In this document: positions 42,501 through 51,100 of the stretch, one piece after another | Layout: each line of letters opens with the position of its first letter | Numbering within the stretch: position 1 is the first letter of the stretch | NCBI GenBank assembly: GCA_964423405.1 | Contig: CAYREY010000019.1 | Coordinates: 1 to 64,000, forward strand | Length of the DNA stretch: 64,000 nt | From: Bog-950 sp964423405 | GTDB lineage: Bacteria; Bacteroidota; Bacteroidia; Chitinophagales; LD1 | Direction: 5' to 3' | Position numbers and translations under genes: made by a program | Notes under the pieces: generated by a model | What the model was told of the DNA's origin: nothing | The model's database searches: none | The model's input: the letters and a program-made list of their open reading frames with translations, nothing else

Positions 42501-43845
42501 GTGTGGTTTGAGTTAAGGCAGGTGTGGTGTATGTAAGGCCGTTAGCTACTGTGCTTGGTGTTACACTTATGGTTGACCATTCTACATTGCTTTCGGTAGA
42601 TGAAACACTTAGTGTGGTAGCACTGCCCGTGCAGATATTGGTATCTGCCGCAGCCGATGCATTAACAGGTGCAGCAGGCCTTCTTTTTACTGTAATGGTT
42701 ATAGGGGTGCGTACCGATGTGCCGCAGCTGTTAGTAGCCTCGGCATAGTATGTTACCGTGGCTGTAGCATTTGGCGATGGGTCGGTATGGTTAGGGGTAA
42801 GAAATGTATTGCCTGTACCCAAAGCGGTACCGCCTGTAGGTACACTGTACCAGCTAATGGTACCTGTGCCTGTAACGCTTAAGTTGCTTGGAAAGCCCGA
42901 ACACTTTGTAAGCTCAGATGATGAAGTATTGCTGACAGGTGCTGCAGGTGCAGCCTGATTTACTGTTACCGCTACTTCGGTACGTATAGAACAGCCTGCT
43001 GCTTCAGCATAATAGGTTGTATTGCCTGTAAGTGCACCTGTACTAAAACTATTGGTAGTAGCTATGGGCGAACCACCGGTAGATGCCGTATACCATGATA
43101 TGTTGCTACCTGTAACAGACAAGGTGGTAGCAGCACCAGTACATATATTCATGTTAGCTGCCGATGTGCTGTTAACCGGACTGTTACATGCATTGTAAAC
43201 AGTTGTTACTTCCTGTTGTGTTAGCGCCCGGTTATATACCAACAGTTCATCCATTTGAAAGTTGGTATAAGGCGTGCCACCCGGCGAAAAACCAATATTT
43301 ACTGTTTGGCCTGCGGCAGTAGCAAAAGTAGCAGCTATAGCGGCGCCTTGTTGTACACCATTTAAATATACATAGCTGTTTCCGGCACTATGCACTACGG
43401 CCACGTGCGTCCAGTTTCCTGTGTAGGTTATGTTGCGGCTATACTCGGTAGCACCATTAAACAATACCAGTCTTGTAGGGCCAGTAGTGTAAGCTATGGC
43501 AAAAGTATTAGCACCACTATTGCCGTAGTTGAATAATGAGTGCGTAGCATTGGCATTGCTTTTATACCAAAAACAAACTGTTCTATCGGCATTGCCCGTA
43601 GGTAAATTGGTTAACGATGCCGTATTGAATGAAGTAGCAGTTGTAATAAGGTTCTGCGCCGAGTTGGCGGTCGAGAAGCGGTCGTTTACATAGTTCGGCT
43701 GCCCGAATAAAGAAAGGGTATTGCCATTAATACCGTCCAACGTACCATCGAAGGTGAAACGCTGTACCAGCCCATTAGTTGGTATTTGGGCTAAACCACA
43801 CAACCATATAGTGGCCAGCAGCATTGATAATAAATGTTTTTTCAT
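39598..43845 (-). CDS. Giant secreted LamG/Ig-like repeat protein with T9SS sorting domain
   Basis: A 1415-residue surface protein. Signal peptide 1-19. Residues about 25-215 are a LamG/concanavalin-like jellyroll (FWYKSNANATHSLFNYG, WTHVAVVHSAGNSYVYLNGV). Then Ig-like units of the CHU/Ig_7 type with [IW]-[SY]-W-Y-x-[AV]-[ST]-T-G-G signatures; about five 68-72-residue PKD/Ig-like repeats with TYTVTVT[NQ] and CTATA; and three 42-residue repeats with C-x-G/N-x-x-[YF]-x-F and GCDS[ILV]VTL. The end (KVYPNPVEDILVVEMP..., GIMNLQFNT) is a T9SS type A sorting domain. Cargo of this type is exported and anchored or released; a cell-adhesion or glycan-binding role is inferred. Divergent from the TPR kinase. 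Confidence 0.92.
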   Translation of the reverse strand: MKKHLLSMLLATIWLCGLAQIPTNGLVQRFTFDGTLDGINGNTLSLFGQPNYVNDRFSTANSAQNLITTATSFNTASLTNLPTGNADRTVCFWYKSNANATHSLFNYGNSGANTFAIAYTTGPTRLVLFNGATEYSRNITYTGNWTHVAVVHSAGNSYVYLNGVQQGAAIAATFATAAGQTVNIGFSPGGTPYTNFQMDELLVYNRALTQQEVTTVYNACNSPVNSTSAANMNICTGAATTLSVTGSNISWYTASTGGSPIATTNSFSTGALTGNTTYYAEAAGCSIRTEVAVTVNQAAPAAPVSNTSSSELTKCSGFPSNLSVTGTGTISWYSVPTGGTALGTGNTFLTPNHTDPSPNATATVTYYAEATNSCGTSVRTPITITVKRRPAAPVNASAAADTNICTGSATTLSVSSTESNVEWSTISVTPSTVANGLTYTTPALTQTTQYAVYSSLNGCFSNELIVTVNVSQSGPQAPSNNTAPPALSVCEGSTTSLAALSAGNTLYWYDAPTGGNLLGTGSPFVTPVINDTTTFYVQAGTGTCASARTAITVTTKFVPTGVIQLVNDTIRASNLYSSYVLRKDTTIISSSNTTGSFAIPATQCGDYQATFTNPTNNCPGVSVNVSKTYLSAGMYCEARVALTGVTFPITYSMNYTPNYTTPNIVDSTAPLNFRLTTNLTTCAAVSGMRYVSFKTGAGCIYNFAFDAELPFGQYNTTVISASDSVTTCPFTSNILTVNTVNLPAPTNTTAAPWLNICSGSSTTLTASGSGTLYWFDQPTGGTALGSGTSFNTPALVANKTYYVQAGNSTCSSPRTAIIVAVTPVPVASISPATLSVCSGAAATLTAGGGGTYAWSNSGGGNAQATFTPAVNTTYTVTVTQNNCTATASAAVTVNALPTAAIAPVTVSICNGESAQLTASGGGNYTWSNSLGASASIAVTPGATTTYTVTVTNANNCSATAAGTVTVNSVTASVNGPTTICSGLQATLTASGGIGYAWSNSLGTTASITVSPTTNTTYTVTVTGTGNCTATASQTLSVQNAPTAVITGNTTICNGQSTTLTANGGNTYTWGNSLGSNTAITVSPAANTTYTVTVSIGANCTATATATVTVNQPTASSFSQTVCSGESFSFGNQALTASGTYYDTLQNAAGCDSIVTLNFSVLPLATATINAAICTNQNYEFNGVQLTQAGQYFDTLQTQAGCDSLVTLNLSVVNQLSTSLNAAICQGEGYDFNGQALTAAGVYTDTLSGTGGCDSVVTLTLTVNALPVPVITVNGNVLSTQTFDSYQWMLEGSNINNATGQSHTATQNGNYTVWVSDNNGCEAVSGIVTVTGVGIKAIHQAAIKVYPNPVEDILVVEMPTIDLGKLTISNMEGKVLMEQYVGGKQVLDIASLPAGIMNLQFNTATGIATSKLVKLK

Positions 43846-43865
43846 TGATTGGATTTTTTTAGTTG

Positions 43866-43900
43866 CCGCAAATGTGCAGGAAGCCTCTTCGCATTTGCGG
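43866..43900. promoter_or_regulatory. Inverted repeat in the adhesin/kinase divergent promoter region
   Basis: CCGCAAATG and CATTTGCGG form perfect 9-bp arms 17 bases apart, 21 bp upstream of the adhesin start. The left arm overlaps a minus-strand CACATTTG box resembling a -7 element. Possible operator. Confidence 0.45.
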
Positions 43901-44002
43901 GTAGTTTAGCAAAGGTGCCCTATGGATTGAGGAAGGGTATGTTTTGCTTGAGCAGTGAAACACACTAACACGCAAATAGCTTTATTTGTAGATTTAAACC
44001 GC

Positions 44003-45850
44003 ATGAAAACCCTGAGGCAGAACATAACAGAATTAGAACAGCAGCTGGTTACCCTTAGCGGCGATGAAGCACTTACCGCCAAACTGCAACTGGCCCGTTG
44101 GTACAATTTTGTAGATAGTAACCGAACGCTGTTTTACAGTAACGATATTGTTGAAAGCACAGCTACTGCACCCGATAACCACATACGCATACAGGCACAG
44201 CTTTCAGCGGGCATAGCCATGCTAAGTAACCGCAGGGTTACTGAAGCCATTGCCACAGTAAAAGAAGCCGAGGGTAGGGCTATAGCCTTAGGTAATAAAA
44301 ACCTGATTGCATTAGCATCTATATACAACCTCATGCTATGCCCATTTAACAATGCTGCCAAAGGCAAAGAACTGATAGCAGTATTGGATAATGATGCTGA
44401 GATACACAACAACCTGCCATTGAAATGCCAGTACCATCAATCTGCAGCCGATTTTTTGCGCGAAAGCGATTTACAGCAAGCAGGTGTGCATTTATTTAAG
44501 GCATTAAAATGTAGCAAGCAACTGCAACAGCCTTGGGCTGAAGGCTTGGTGCTATGCAAGCTGGGTATGAATAGCGAAAGCCGGCAAGACCTGGAGGCGG
44601 CACAGAAGTTTTATGCAGATGCTTTGCCTTTGCTGGAAGAAAACAGCTGTACGCAGTATGTTTTTCAGGTACATATTTGTATGTCGAAGCTGATGATTGG
44701 CAAAAAGGAATACGAGCGCGCTATAGAATATGCCGAGTTAGCTTACGAAGAAGCGGCTACTATTAGCTTTAACAGCGGCATGGACTTTGCCACGCTGCAT
44801 AAGATAACAGCCTTGCTATGGATGAAACGAATAGAAGAGGCTGAGCCTATAGCAGCAAACCTGCTTAATAGCAATGCAGCCAATACCATCAAAAGTTCTT
44901 TATACACCATGATGGGTAATATTTGCATACAGAAAGGCGATACGTTGGGTGCAATTGAAAATTCTGTGCTGTCATATGAATTGCGGAAGGATATTATACG
45001 CCCGGTGGACGAAATGACCCATAACGAGAAGATGTATAAGCTGTACGTACGGACAGAAAACTACAAGGAGGCATTAAAGCACTTTGAGCTGTTCCATAAT
45101 CGTAAGCTGCTGCTTGCCAACGAAAGCAACATGGCCACCATGGCCGAAATGCAGGCTAAATATGAAGCAGAAAAGAAAGATGCTGAACTGCAAAAAACTA
45201 AGTTACAACAAACCGAAAGTGAGTTGAAAGCCTTAAAAGCACAAATGAATCCGCATTTTATTTTCAATTCACTAAACTCGATACAAGAGGTGTTTTTTAC
45301 GGGCGATAAATTATTGGCTAACGAGCACCTTTCTCGCTTTAGCCAGCTTATGCGTAATATACTTAAAGCAAGCAGCCGGCAATACCTTTCGCTGCATGAG
45401 GAGATACAAATGCTACAGGAGTATCTGGCATTAGAGGCACTTCGTCTGGGCGAGTCATTCACCTATACTATAGAGCATGACGATACGGTAGATGTGTTTA
45501 CTTTCGAAATTCCACCCATGGTATTGCAGCCTTTTATAGAGAATAGCATAAAACACGGGTTGCAACACAAAGAAGGCGCAAAACAGGTAAAGGTTAGCTT
45601 TACTTTTGATGATGCAGAACAGATACTTATATGCGTTATAAGCGATAACGGTATTGGTCGCCAGGCAAGCAGCATTATTAATCAAAAACGAGTGGGGCAC
45701 CAGTCGTTCTCTACTTCGGCTACGGCGCGCAGATTTGAAATGTTGAATACTACCAGCCAACAAAAGTTTGCCTATTATTATACCGATAATAGCGATGCAC
45801 TTGGCAATGCCACCGGTACAGAAGTGCATATACGTATACCTATAGATTAA
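44003..45850 (+). CDS. Cytoplasmic TPR sensor histidine kinase, LytS-type
   Basis: A 615-residue kinase (an ATG at 43955 would add 16 residues). Residues about 1-370 are TPR-like helices (for example YERAIEYAELAYEEAATISF), then a coiled coil rich in Glu, Lys and Gln, then the His_kinase dimerisation motif LKAQMNPHFIFNSLNSIQ with the phospho-accepting histidine near residue 419, and the ATPase domain with QPFIENSIKHG (N box) and ISDNGIGR (G box). No signal peptide and no transmembrane helix are present, unlike most TPR-LytS kinases of Bacteroidota, so it should sense something in the cytoplasm. It is 19 bp upstream of its LytTR regulator. Confidence 0.93.
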   Translation: MKTLRQNITELEQQLVTLSGDEALTAKLQLARWYNFVDSNRTLFYSNDIVESTATAPDNHIRIQAQLSAGIAMLSNRRVTEAIATVKEAEGRAIALGNKNLIALASIYNLMLCPFNNAAKGKELIAVLDNDAEIHNNLPLKCQYHQSAADFLRESDLQQAGVHLFKALKCSKQLQQPWAEGLVLCKLGMNSESRQDLEAAQKFYADALPLLEENSCTQYVFQVHICMSKLMIGKKEYERAIEYAELAYEEAATISFNSGMDFATLHKITALLWMKRIEEAEPIAANLLNSNAANTIKSSLYTMMGNICIQKGDTLGAIENSVLSYELRKDIIRPVDEMTHNEKMYKLYVRTENYKEALKHFELFHNRKLLLANESNMATMAEMQAKYEAEKKDAELQKTKLQQTESELKALKAQMNPHFIFNSLNSIQEVFFTGDKLLANEHLSRFSQLMRNILKASSRQYLSLHEEIQMLQEYLALEALRLGESFTYTIEHDDTVDVFTFEIPPMVLQPFIENSIKHGLQHKEGAKQVKVSFTFDDAEQILICVISDNGIGRQASSIINQKRVGHQSFSTSATARRFEMLNTTSQQKFAYYYTDNSDALGNATGTEVHIRIPID

Positions 45851-45869
45851 CCAAGTTTATTAAGCGCAA

Positions 45870-46613
45870 ATGCTTACAGCCATACTAGTAGATGACGAAG
45901 AAAAAGCCCGCAATATGCTGCAGATGTTATTGCAGGATAATTGCCCACAGGTAAATGTGTTGGCGCAATGCGCCAACGTGCCCGATGCTGTAAAGGCCAT
46001 ACAGGCCCACAAGCCCGATGTGGTTTTTTTAGATGTAGATATGCCGGGCTACACTGGCTTTGAATTGCTTGACTTTATTAGCACGGTTGATTTTGAAATA
46101 ATATTTACAACTGCCTTTAGCGAATATGCCTTGCAGGCATTTAGGGTAAGCGCGCTAGATTATTTGATGAAACCCATTAATATTAAAGAGCTAGTAAGGG
46201 CTGTGCAAAAGGCAGAGCAAAAGCAAAGGCCTGCCACGTACAATAAGCAACTGCAATTAATTCTGGATAGTTACATCAGCAAAAAGACAGAAACTATAGC
46301 TATATCAACTATCGACTCGGTGGAATTTATAAACGTAAAAGATATTGTATACCTGCAAGCTGAGAGTGCATACACACGTATAATATTAAACAATGCTAAA
46401 GATATAATTGCCAGTAAAAACATCAAGGAGTTTGAAGATATGCTTATTGCCAATAATAATTTTATACGCACCCATCGCTCTTACTTGGTAAACCTACACT
46501 ATGTGGCAAGGTATAATAAAACTGAGGGCGGCACTGTAGAAATGAAAGCAGGCCAACAACTTCCGGTATCTAAAAAAGCCAAGGATGAGTTGATAGGGAA
46601 AATGACTGGCTAA
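45870..46613 (+). CDS. LytTR response regulator
   Basis: A 247-residue two-domain regulator. Receiver at residues 1-120: acidic pair DD 8-9, phospho-accepting Asp55 in FLDVDMPG, Thr in TTAFS, Lys101 in YLMKPI. LytTR DNA-binding domain at about 145-245 (VEFINVKDIVYLQAESAYTRIIL, FIRTHRSYLVNLHYV). It is the partner of the kinase 19 bp upstream. LytTR regulators bind direct repeats near the promoter; the target is unknown, though the divergent adhesin gene next door is a natural candidate. All catalytic and switch residues are intact. Confidence 0.94.
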   Translation: MLTAILVDDEEKARNMLQMLLQDNCPQVNVLAQCANVPDAVKAIQAHKPDVVFLDVDMPGYTGFELLDFISTVDFEIIFTTAFSEYALQAFRVSALDYLMKPINIKELVRAVQKAEQKQRPATYNKQLQLILDSYISKKTETIAISTIDSVEFINVKDIVYLQAESAYTRIILNNAKDIIASKNIKEFEDMLIANNNFIRTHRSYLVNLHYVARYNKTEGGTVEMKAGQQLPVSKKAKDELIGKMTG

Positions 46614-46784
46614 AACGCCGGATATTCATTAGTAAGTTTTTTGCCAAGTTCATTGATTGAAGTAACCAGTTGAATATGAATCTAAAAGTTCTACTGCCCG
46701 ATGCTTAAAGCTACTTACACGGACCTATCTACTTAAATACATTATAACTGTCATTTACAATTACGGATATACTAACCAATACTA

Positions 46785-47174
46785 TTACTTCAGTCGCTCC
46801 AGCACACCTTTCCGTTTAACCAGGTTTTTATAATCCCATTGTATGGTGCTGCATTTTTTAAGCCAGCGTTTCAGTTCTTTAGTGCTAACCTGCTCTACGC
46901 TTGTATAGCGAATTTCAGCCGCTTTAAATTTGCCTTCTGGCTGCAGTGCCTGTTCATCAAACGATTGTCCGCTCCAGAACAGCAAGCGTACACTATCTTT
47001 TAATTTACTGTAACCTGTTACCGGGTTACCATCCAGAAACCACACCGGGTGTGCATGCCATATTTTGTACTCTGCTTTTGGCAGGTGTTTGCATATTTCC
47101 GCCGAAAGTAAGTCGGCAATGGCTTTATCTGCCGCAGGCAGTGCGTTATTATAGGCTACTATTTCGGGGTTCAT
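46785..47174 (-). CDS. DUF1801 domain protein
   Basis: A 129-residue cytoplasmic protein of the CyaY/YdhG-like DUF1801 fold. Landmarks: AEYKIWHAHPVWFLDGNPVTGYSKLKDSVRLLFWSGQSFDEQALQPEGKF (strand-turn-strand core) and the C-terminal helix with LKRWLKKCSTIQWDYKNLVKRK. No enzymatic activity is known for the family. Its start is 37 bp from the start of a divergent orphan gene, so the two share one short promoter region. Monocistronic. Confidence 0.85.
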   Translation of the reverse strand: MNPEIVAYNNALPAADKAIADLLSAEICKHLPKAEYKIWHAHPVWFLDGNPVTGYSKLKDSVRLLFWSGQSFDEQALQPEGKFKAAEIRYTSVEQVSTKELKRWLKKCSTIQWDYKNLVKRKGVLERLK

Positions 47175-47211
47175 ATTGGTTAAAGTATATTTATTGTTTA
47201 GTAGTAGTTAT

Positions 47212-47973
47212 ATGAAAATAGTCAAACAACCCGATGGTGCTAAATTGCCTGTAAGATTTACGGCCTTGCAGGGCTCCTCTACTTCGTATGTTTACAAAAC
47301 AGCAAAATATGAAGTGCGGGCAGATTATGCCTGTAGTAATTTTTACGCGCCCGACTTTTTCAGGGTAACAGTTTCTAATAATAATGGAGAAATGATTTGG
47401 AGCGGTGGTGAACGCACGTTTATAGATACCCTGTTCATGACAGAGATTATCAGCGAAAAGCACAACAGGCTGGTGTTGTGCAGCGTGGGCGATGTTGCCG
47501 ACCCGGGTACTATGCAGGTTATTGCCATTGACCTTACAAACGGGAGCGAACAAGTGTTAGCAGGGCCGGGAAGCCACCACAGTTACGGGCATTTACTATC
47601 ATCAGATGCTGCCTATTACTCAACCGGTAGTAAAACGTATTGTTTCAATTTCGAAACCGGGAATAGCATTGAGTTATCGGATATGCTGAATCGTAATTTT
47701 AAGGATATAAAAACCTGGTGGCCGTGTCCGGTTAAGGATTGTATACTGGTAGTAACTACTGCTACCGAAAACAATATCTCGCTGTTTAACATTGCCGGGC
47801 AGGCTATTACAGCACAGTTAACCCTTAGCTTTGATACTGCTGATACTTTTACAGTATCTATAGTAAATGTAGCTGCCGAACTGGCTATGTATATAGCTGT
47901 TAGCTACTCTGTGCGTAATGTGCAGGGTATATTGGGGTTTTCTCACACCACGCATTACCGTATCGATTTTTGA
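47212..47973 (+). CDS. Protein of unknown function, beta-rich
   Basis: A 253-residue protein starting MKIVKQPDGAKLPVRFTALQ; an ATG at 47176 would add 12 residues and run into the divergent DUF1801 start, so it is not used. Beta-type segments alternate throughout (RVTVSNNNGEMIWSGG, NRLVLCSVGDV, MQVIAIDLTNGSEQVLAG, AAYYSTGSKTYCFNFETG), which suggests a propeller or WD40-like fold; I recognise no family. No signal peptide or membrane segment. Likely soluble and cytoplasmic. The downstream neighbour gltB has its own leader. Confidence 0.65.
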   Translation: MKIVKQPDGAKLPVRFTALQGSSTSYVYKTAKYEVRADYACSNFYAPDFFRVTVSNNNGEMIWSGGERTFIDTLFMTEIISEKHNRLVLCSVGDVADPGTMQVIAIDLTNGSEQVLAGPGSHHSYGHLLSSDAAYYSTGSKTYCFNFETGNSIELSDMLNRNFKDIKTWWPCPVKDCILVVTTATENNISLFNIAGQAITAQLTLSFDTADTFTVSIVNVAAELAMYIAVSYSVRNVQGILGFSHTTHYRIDF

Positions 47974-48041
47974 GGGGGCTATTATTATCCCCTATATATA
48001 CAGCCTGCACAAAAGCGCACAGTGCATAGCCTGTACAGCCG

Positions 48042-48080
48042 AAAAGTTTTTCCAAAGTTTCCCACAAACAAAAAACTTTT
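48042..48080. promoter_or_regulatory. Inverted repeat in the gltB leader region
   Basis: AAAAGTTTTT and AAAAACTTTT form perfect 10-bp arms separated by 19 bases, ending about 50 bp before the gltB ATG. Possible regulator site or mRNA hairpin. Confidence 0.4.
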
Positions 48081-48131
48081 GCGCTGTTGCATTTATATTT
48101 AGGGGGTTAGTAAACAAGTAAAGTAAACAGC

Positions 48132-51100
48132 ATGAATATGGAACAGCGTGGGCTATATGATGAGGCATTTGAACGCGATGCCTGCGGGATAGGTTTTGTA
48201 GCTAATTTCAGAGGGAATAAGACGCATAACAGTGTAACCGATGCACTTACCATATTAGAAAATATGGAGCACCGTGGCGCCTGCGGCTGCGAGAATAATA
48301 CGGGCGATGGGGCCGGCATATTAATACAGGTGCCGCATGCTTTTTTATTTGAAGAATGTTTAAAGCTGGGTATTACACTACCCGCCTATGGCCGCTATGG
48401 GGTAGGTATGGTTTTCTTTCCTAAAGAGATTGCGTTGCGCGAAGAATGCCGTGAAGTGTTGCTGCGTGCTGCCGATAAACTGGGGCTTACTGTATTAGGT
48501 TTTAGAAAAGTACCCGTAAACAACACACATATAGGCGAGTCGGCTTTATCGGTTGAGCCGGAGATGGAACAGGTATTTGTAGCGTGCCCGGACAGTATAA
48601 ATGACCCCGAGGCATTTGAGCGCAAACTTTTTGTATTGCGTAATTACTCTACTCACCTTATAAATAATACGGTTAAGAAAGATGCTATTGGCTATTACAT
48701 TGCATCGCTATCGTATAAAACCATTGTGTACAAAGGGCAGCTTACCAGCGGTCAGGTGCGGGGCTACTTTCCCGATCTGAGCGATAAGCGCGTGGTGTCG
48801 GCATTTGGGCTGGTACATTCAAGATTTGCTACCAATACGTTCCCCTCGTGGCGGTTAGCCCAGCCTTTCCGGTATATAGCGCACAACGGCGAGATAAATA
48901 CTTTGCAGGGCAACCTTAACTGGCTTAAAACAAGCGAGCAGGGTTTTTACTCGCCCTACTTTACCAAAGAAGAGATGGAGATGCTGCTGCCGGTTATACC
49001 CGGCCCGCAGAGCGATTCTGCCTGTCTGGATAACATGATTGAGTTGCTTACACTTTGTGGCCGGCCGCTGGCGCATGTAATGATGATGTTGATACCCGAG
49101 GCCTGGCATAAGGATGAAATGATGGACCCTGTGAAGAAGGCATTTTACGAATACCATGCATCGATGATGGAACCATGGGACGGGCCGGCATCTATATCGT
49201 TTACCGATGGCCGTTTGATAGGGGCTACGTTGGACCGAAACGGTTTGCGCCCCAGCCGCTACTGTATAACCAGCGACGACCGCGTTATTATGGCATCGGA
49301 AACCGGCGTGCTACCGGTACCGGCAGAATTGATAGTAGAGAAAGGCCGACTGCAACCGGGTAAGATGTTTGTGGTAGATCTGGAGCAGGGCCGCGTGGTG
49401 AGCGACGAAGAATTGAAACAACGTATCTGTTCGCAGAAACCTTATGGCGATTGGCTGCGCAAATACAAAATACGTTTAGAGGACCTGCCTGCGCCACGTG
49501 TAATGTTTACCTACCTGGAGCCCGAGCAGGTATTTAAATACCAAAAAGCATTTGGCTATACCGCCGAAGATGTGGAGAGTATAATAATGCCGATGGCTAT
49601 AGACGGTAAAGAACCGATAGGCTCTATGGGTACCGATGCCCCGCTTGCTGTGCTTAGTAATAAGCCGCAGCATTTATCTAACTATTTTAAGCAGTTGTTT
49701 GCGCAGGTAACTAACCCGCCGATAGACCCTATACGCGAAAAGGTGGTAATGTCGTTGGCATCGTTTGTGGGTAGTAACGGTAACCTGCTGATAGAAGAAC
49801 CACAGGCCTGCCATACTGTAGCGTTAGAGCAACCCGTAATAGGCCACTACGATCTGGAGAAGATACGCAGTATAGATACAGGCATATTTCAGGCTAAAAC
49901 ACTGCAGGCATACTTTAGGGCCGATGGTAAACCCGGTTCGCTGAAAAAAGCGCTCGACCGGTTATGCCGCTATGCGGTAGATGCCGTAGAAGATGGCTTT
50001 GAAGTAATTATTATATCTGACCGGGCTATCGACTCGGAGCATGCGCCCATACCATCGTTACTGGCAACAGCGGCGGTACACCACCACCTTATACGTAAAG
50101 GCTACCGTAGCAAAGTTGGGTTGGTGATAGAAGCCGGCGATGTGTGGGAAGTGCACCACTTTGCCTGTTTAATAGCATACGGTGCCACGGCCATCAACCC
50201 ATACCTGGCACTCTCTACCGTGCGTATAATGAAAAATACCGGCCGTATAAAAGAAGATATACCGGTAAGCGATTTGCGCCATAACTATATTAAAGCGGTA
50301 AACGAAGGTTTGTTGAAAGTACTTTCTAAAATGGGTATATCAACCATACAATCGTATCAGGGTGCGCAGATATTTGAAATAGTAGGGTTGAATAAAGAGG
50401 TAGTTGAACGCTACTTTACCGGTAGCACCTCGCGTATAGAAGGTATAGGGCTGGATGAAATAGCGCGCGAAGTACTGATGAACCATAATTTTGGTTTCAG
50501 CCGTAAGGAAGTGCCCAGCGACCGACTGCAACCCGGTGGTGTATATAAGTGGAACCGTAAAGGCGAGTTCCATTTGTTTAATCCGCAAACCATACATTAC
50601 CTGCAACTGGCTACGCGCACCGATGATTACAGTGTATTTAAAAAATATTCTAACCTGGTTAACCATCAGGAAGAGAAAGCCTGTACGTTGCGTAGCTTAT
50701 TTGAGTTTAGAAAACAACGGGCATCTATACCGCTGGATGAAGTAGAACCGGCAGAGAGCATCTACCGCCGTTTTGCTACCGGTGCTATGTCGTTTGGTTC
50801 TATATCGTGGGAGGCGCATACTACCCTTGCTATTGCTATGAACCGTCTTGGCGGTAAAAGCAATACCGGTGAGGGTGGCGAAGACGATAGCCGCTATACA
50901 CCGTTAGAGAATGGCGACTCGATGCGTTCGGCTATTAAGCAGATTGCCTCGGCCCGCTTTGGTGTTACCAGCCAGTACTTAACCGGTGCCGATGAGTTGC
51001 AGATAAAAATGGCGCAGGGCGCTAAACCCGGTGAGGGCGGACAGCTACCCGGTTTTAAAGTAGATGAGTGGATTGGTAAAGTGCGCCACTCTACACCGGG

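Noticed and set aside
40489..43909. Long plus-strand frames opposite the adhesin gene
   Set aside because: They are antisense shadows of Thr/Val-rich repeats with no domain or start context.
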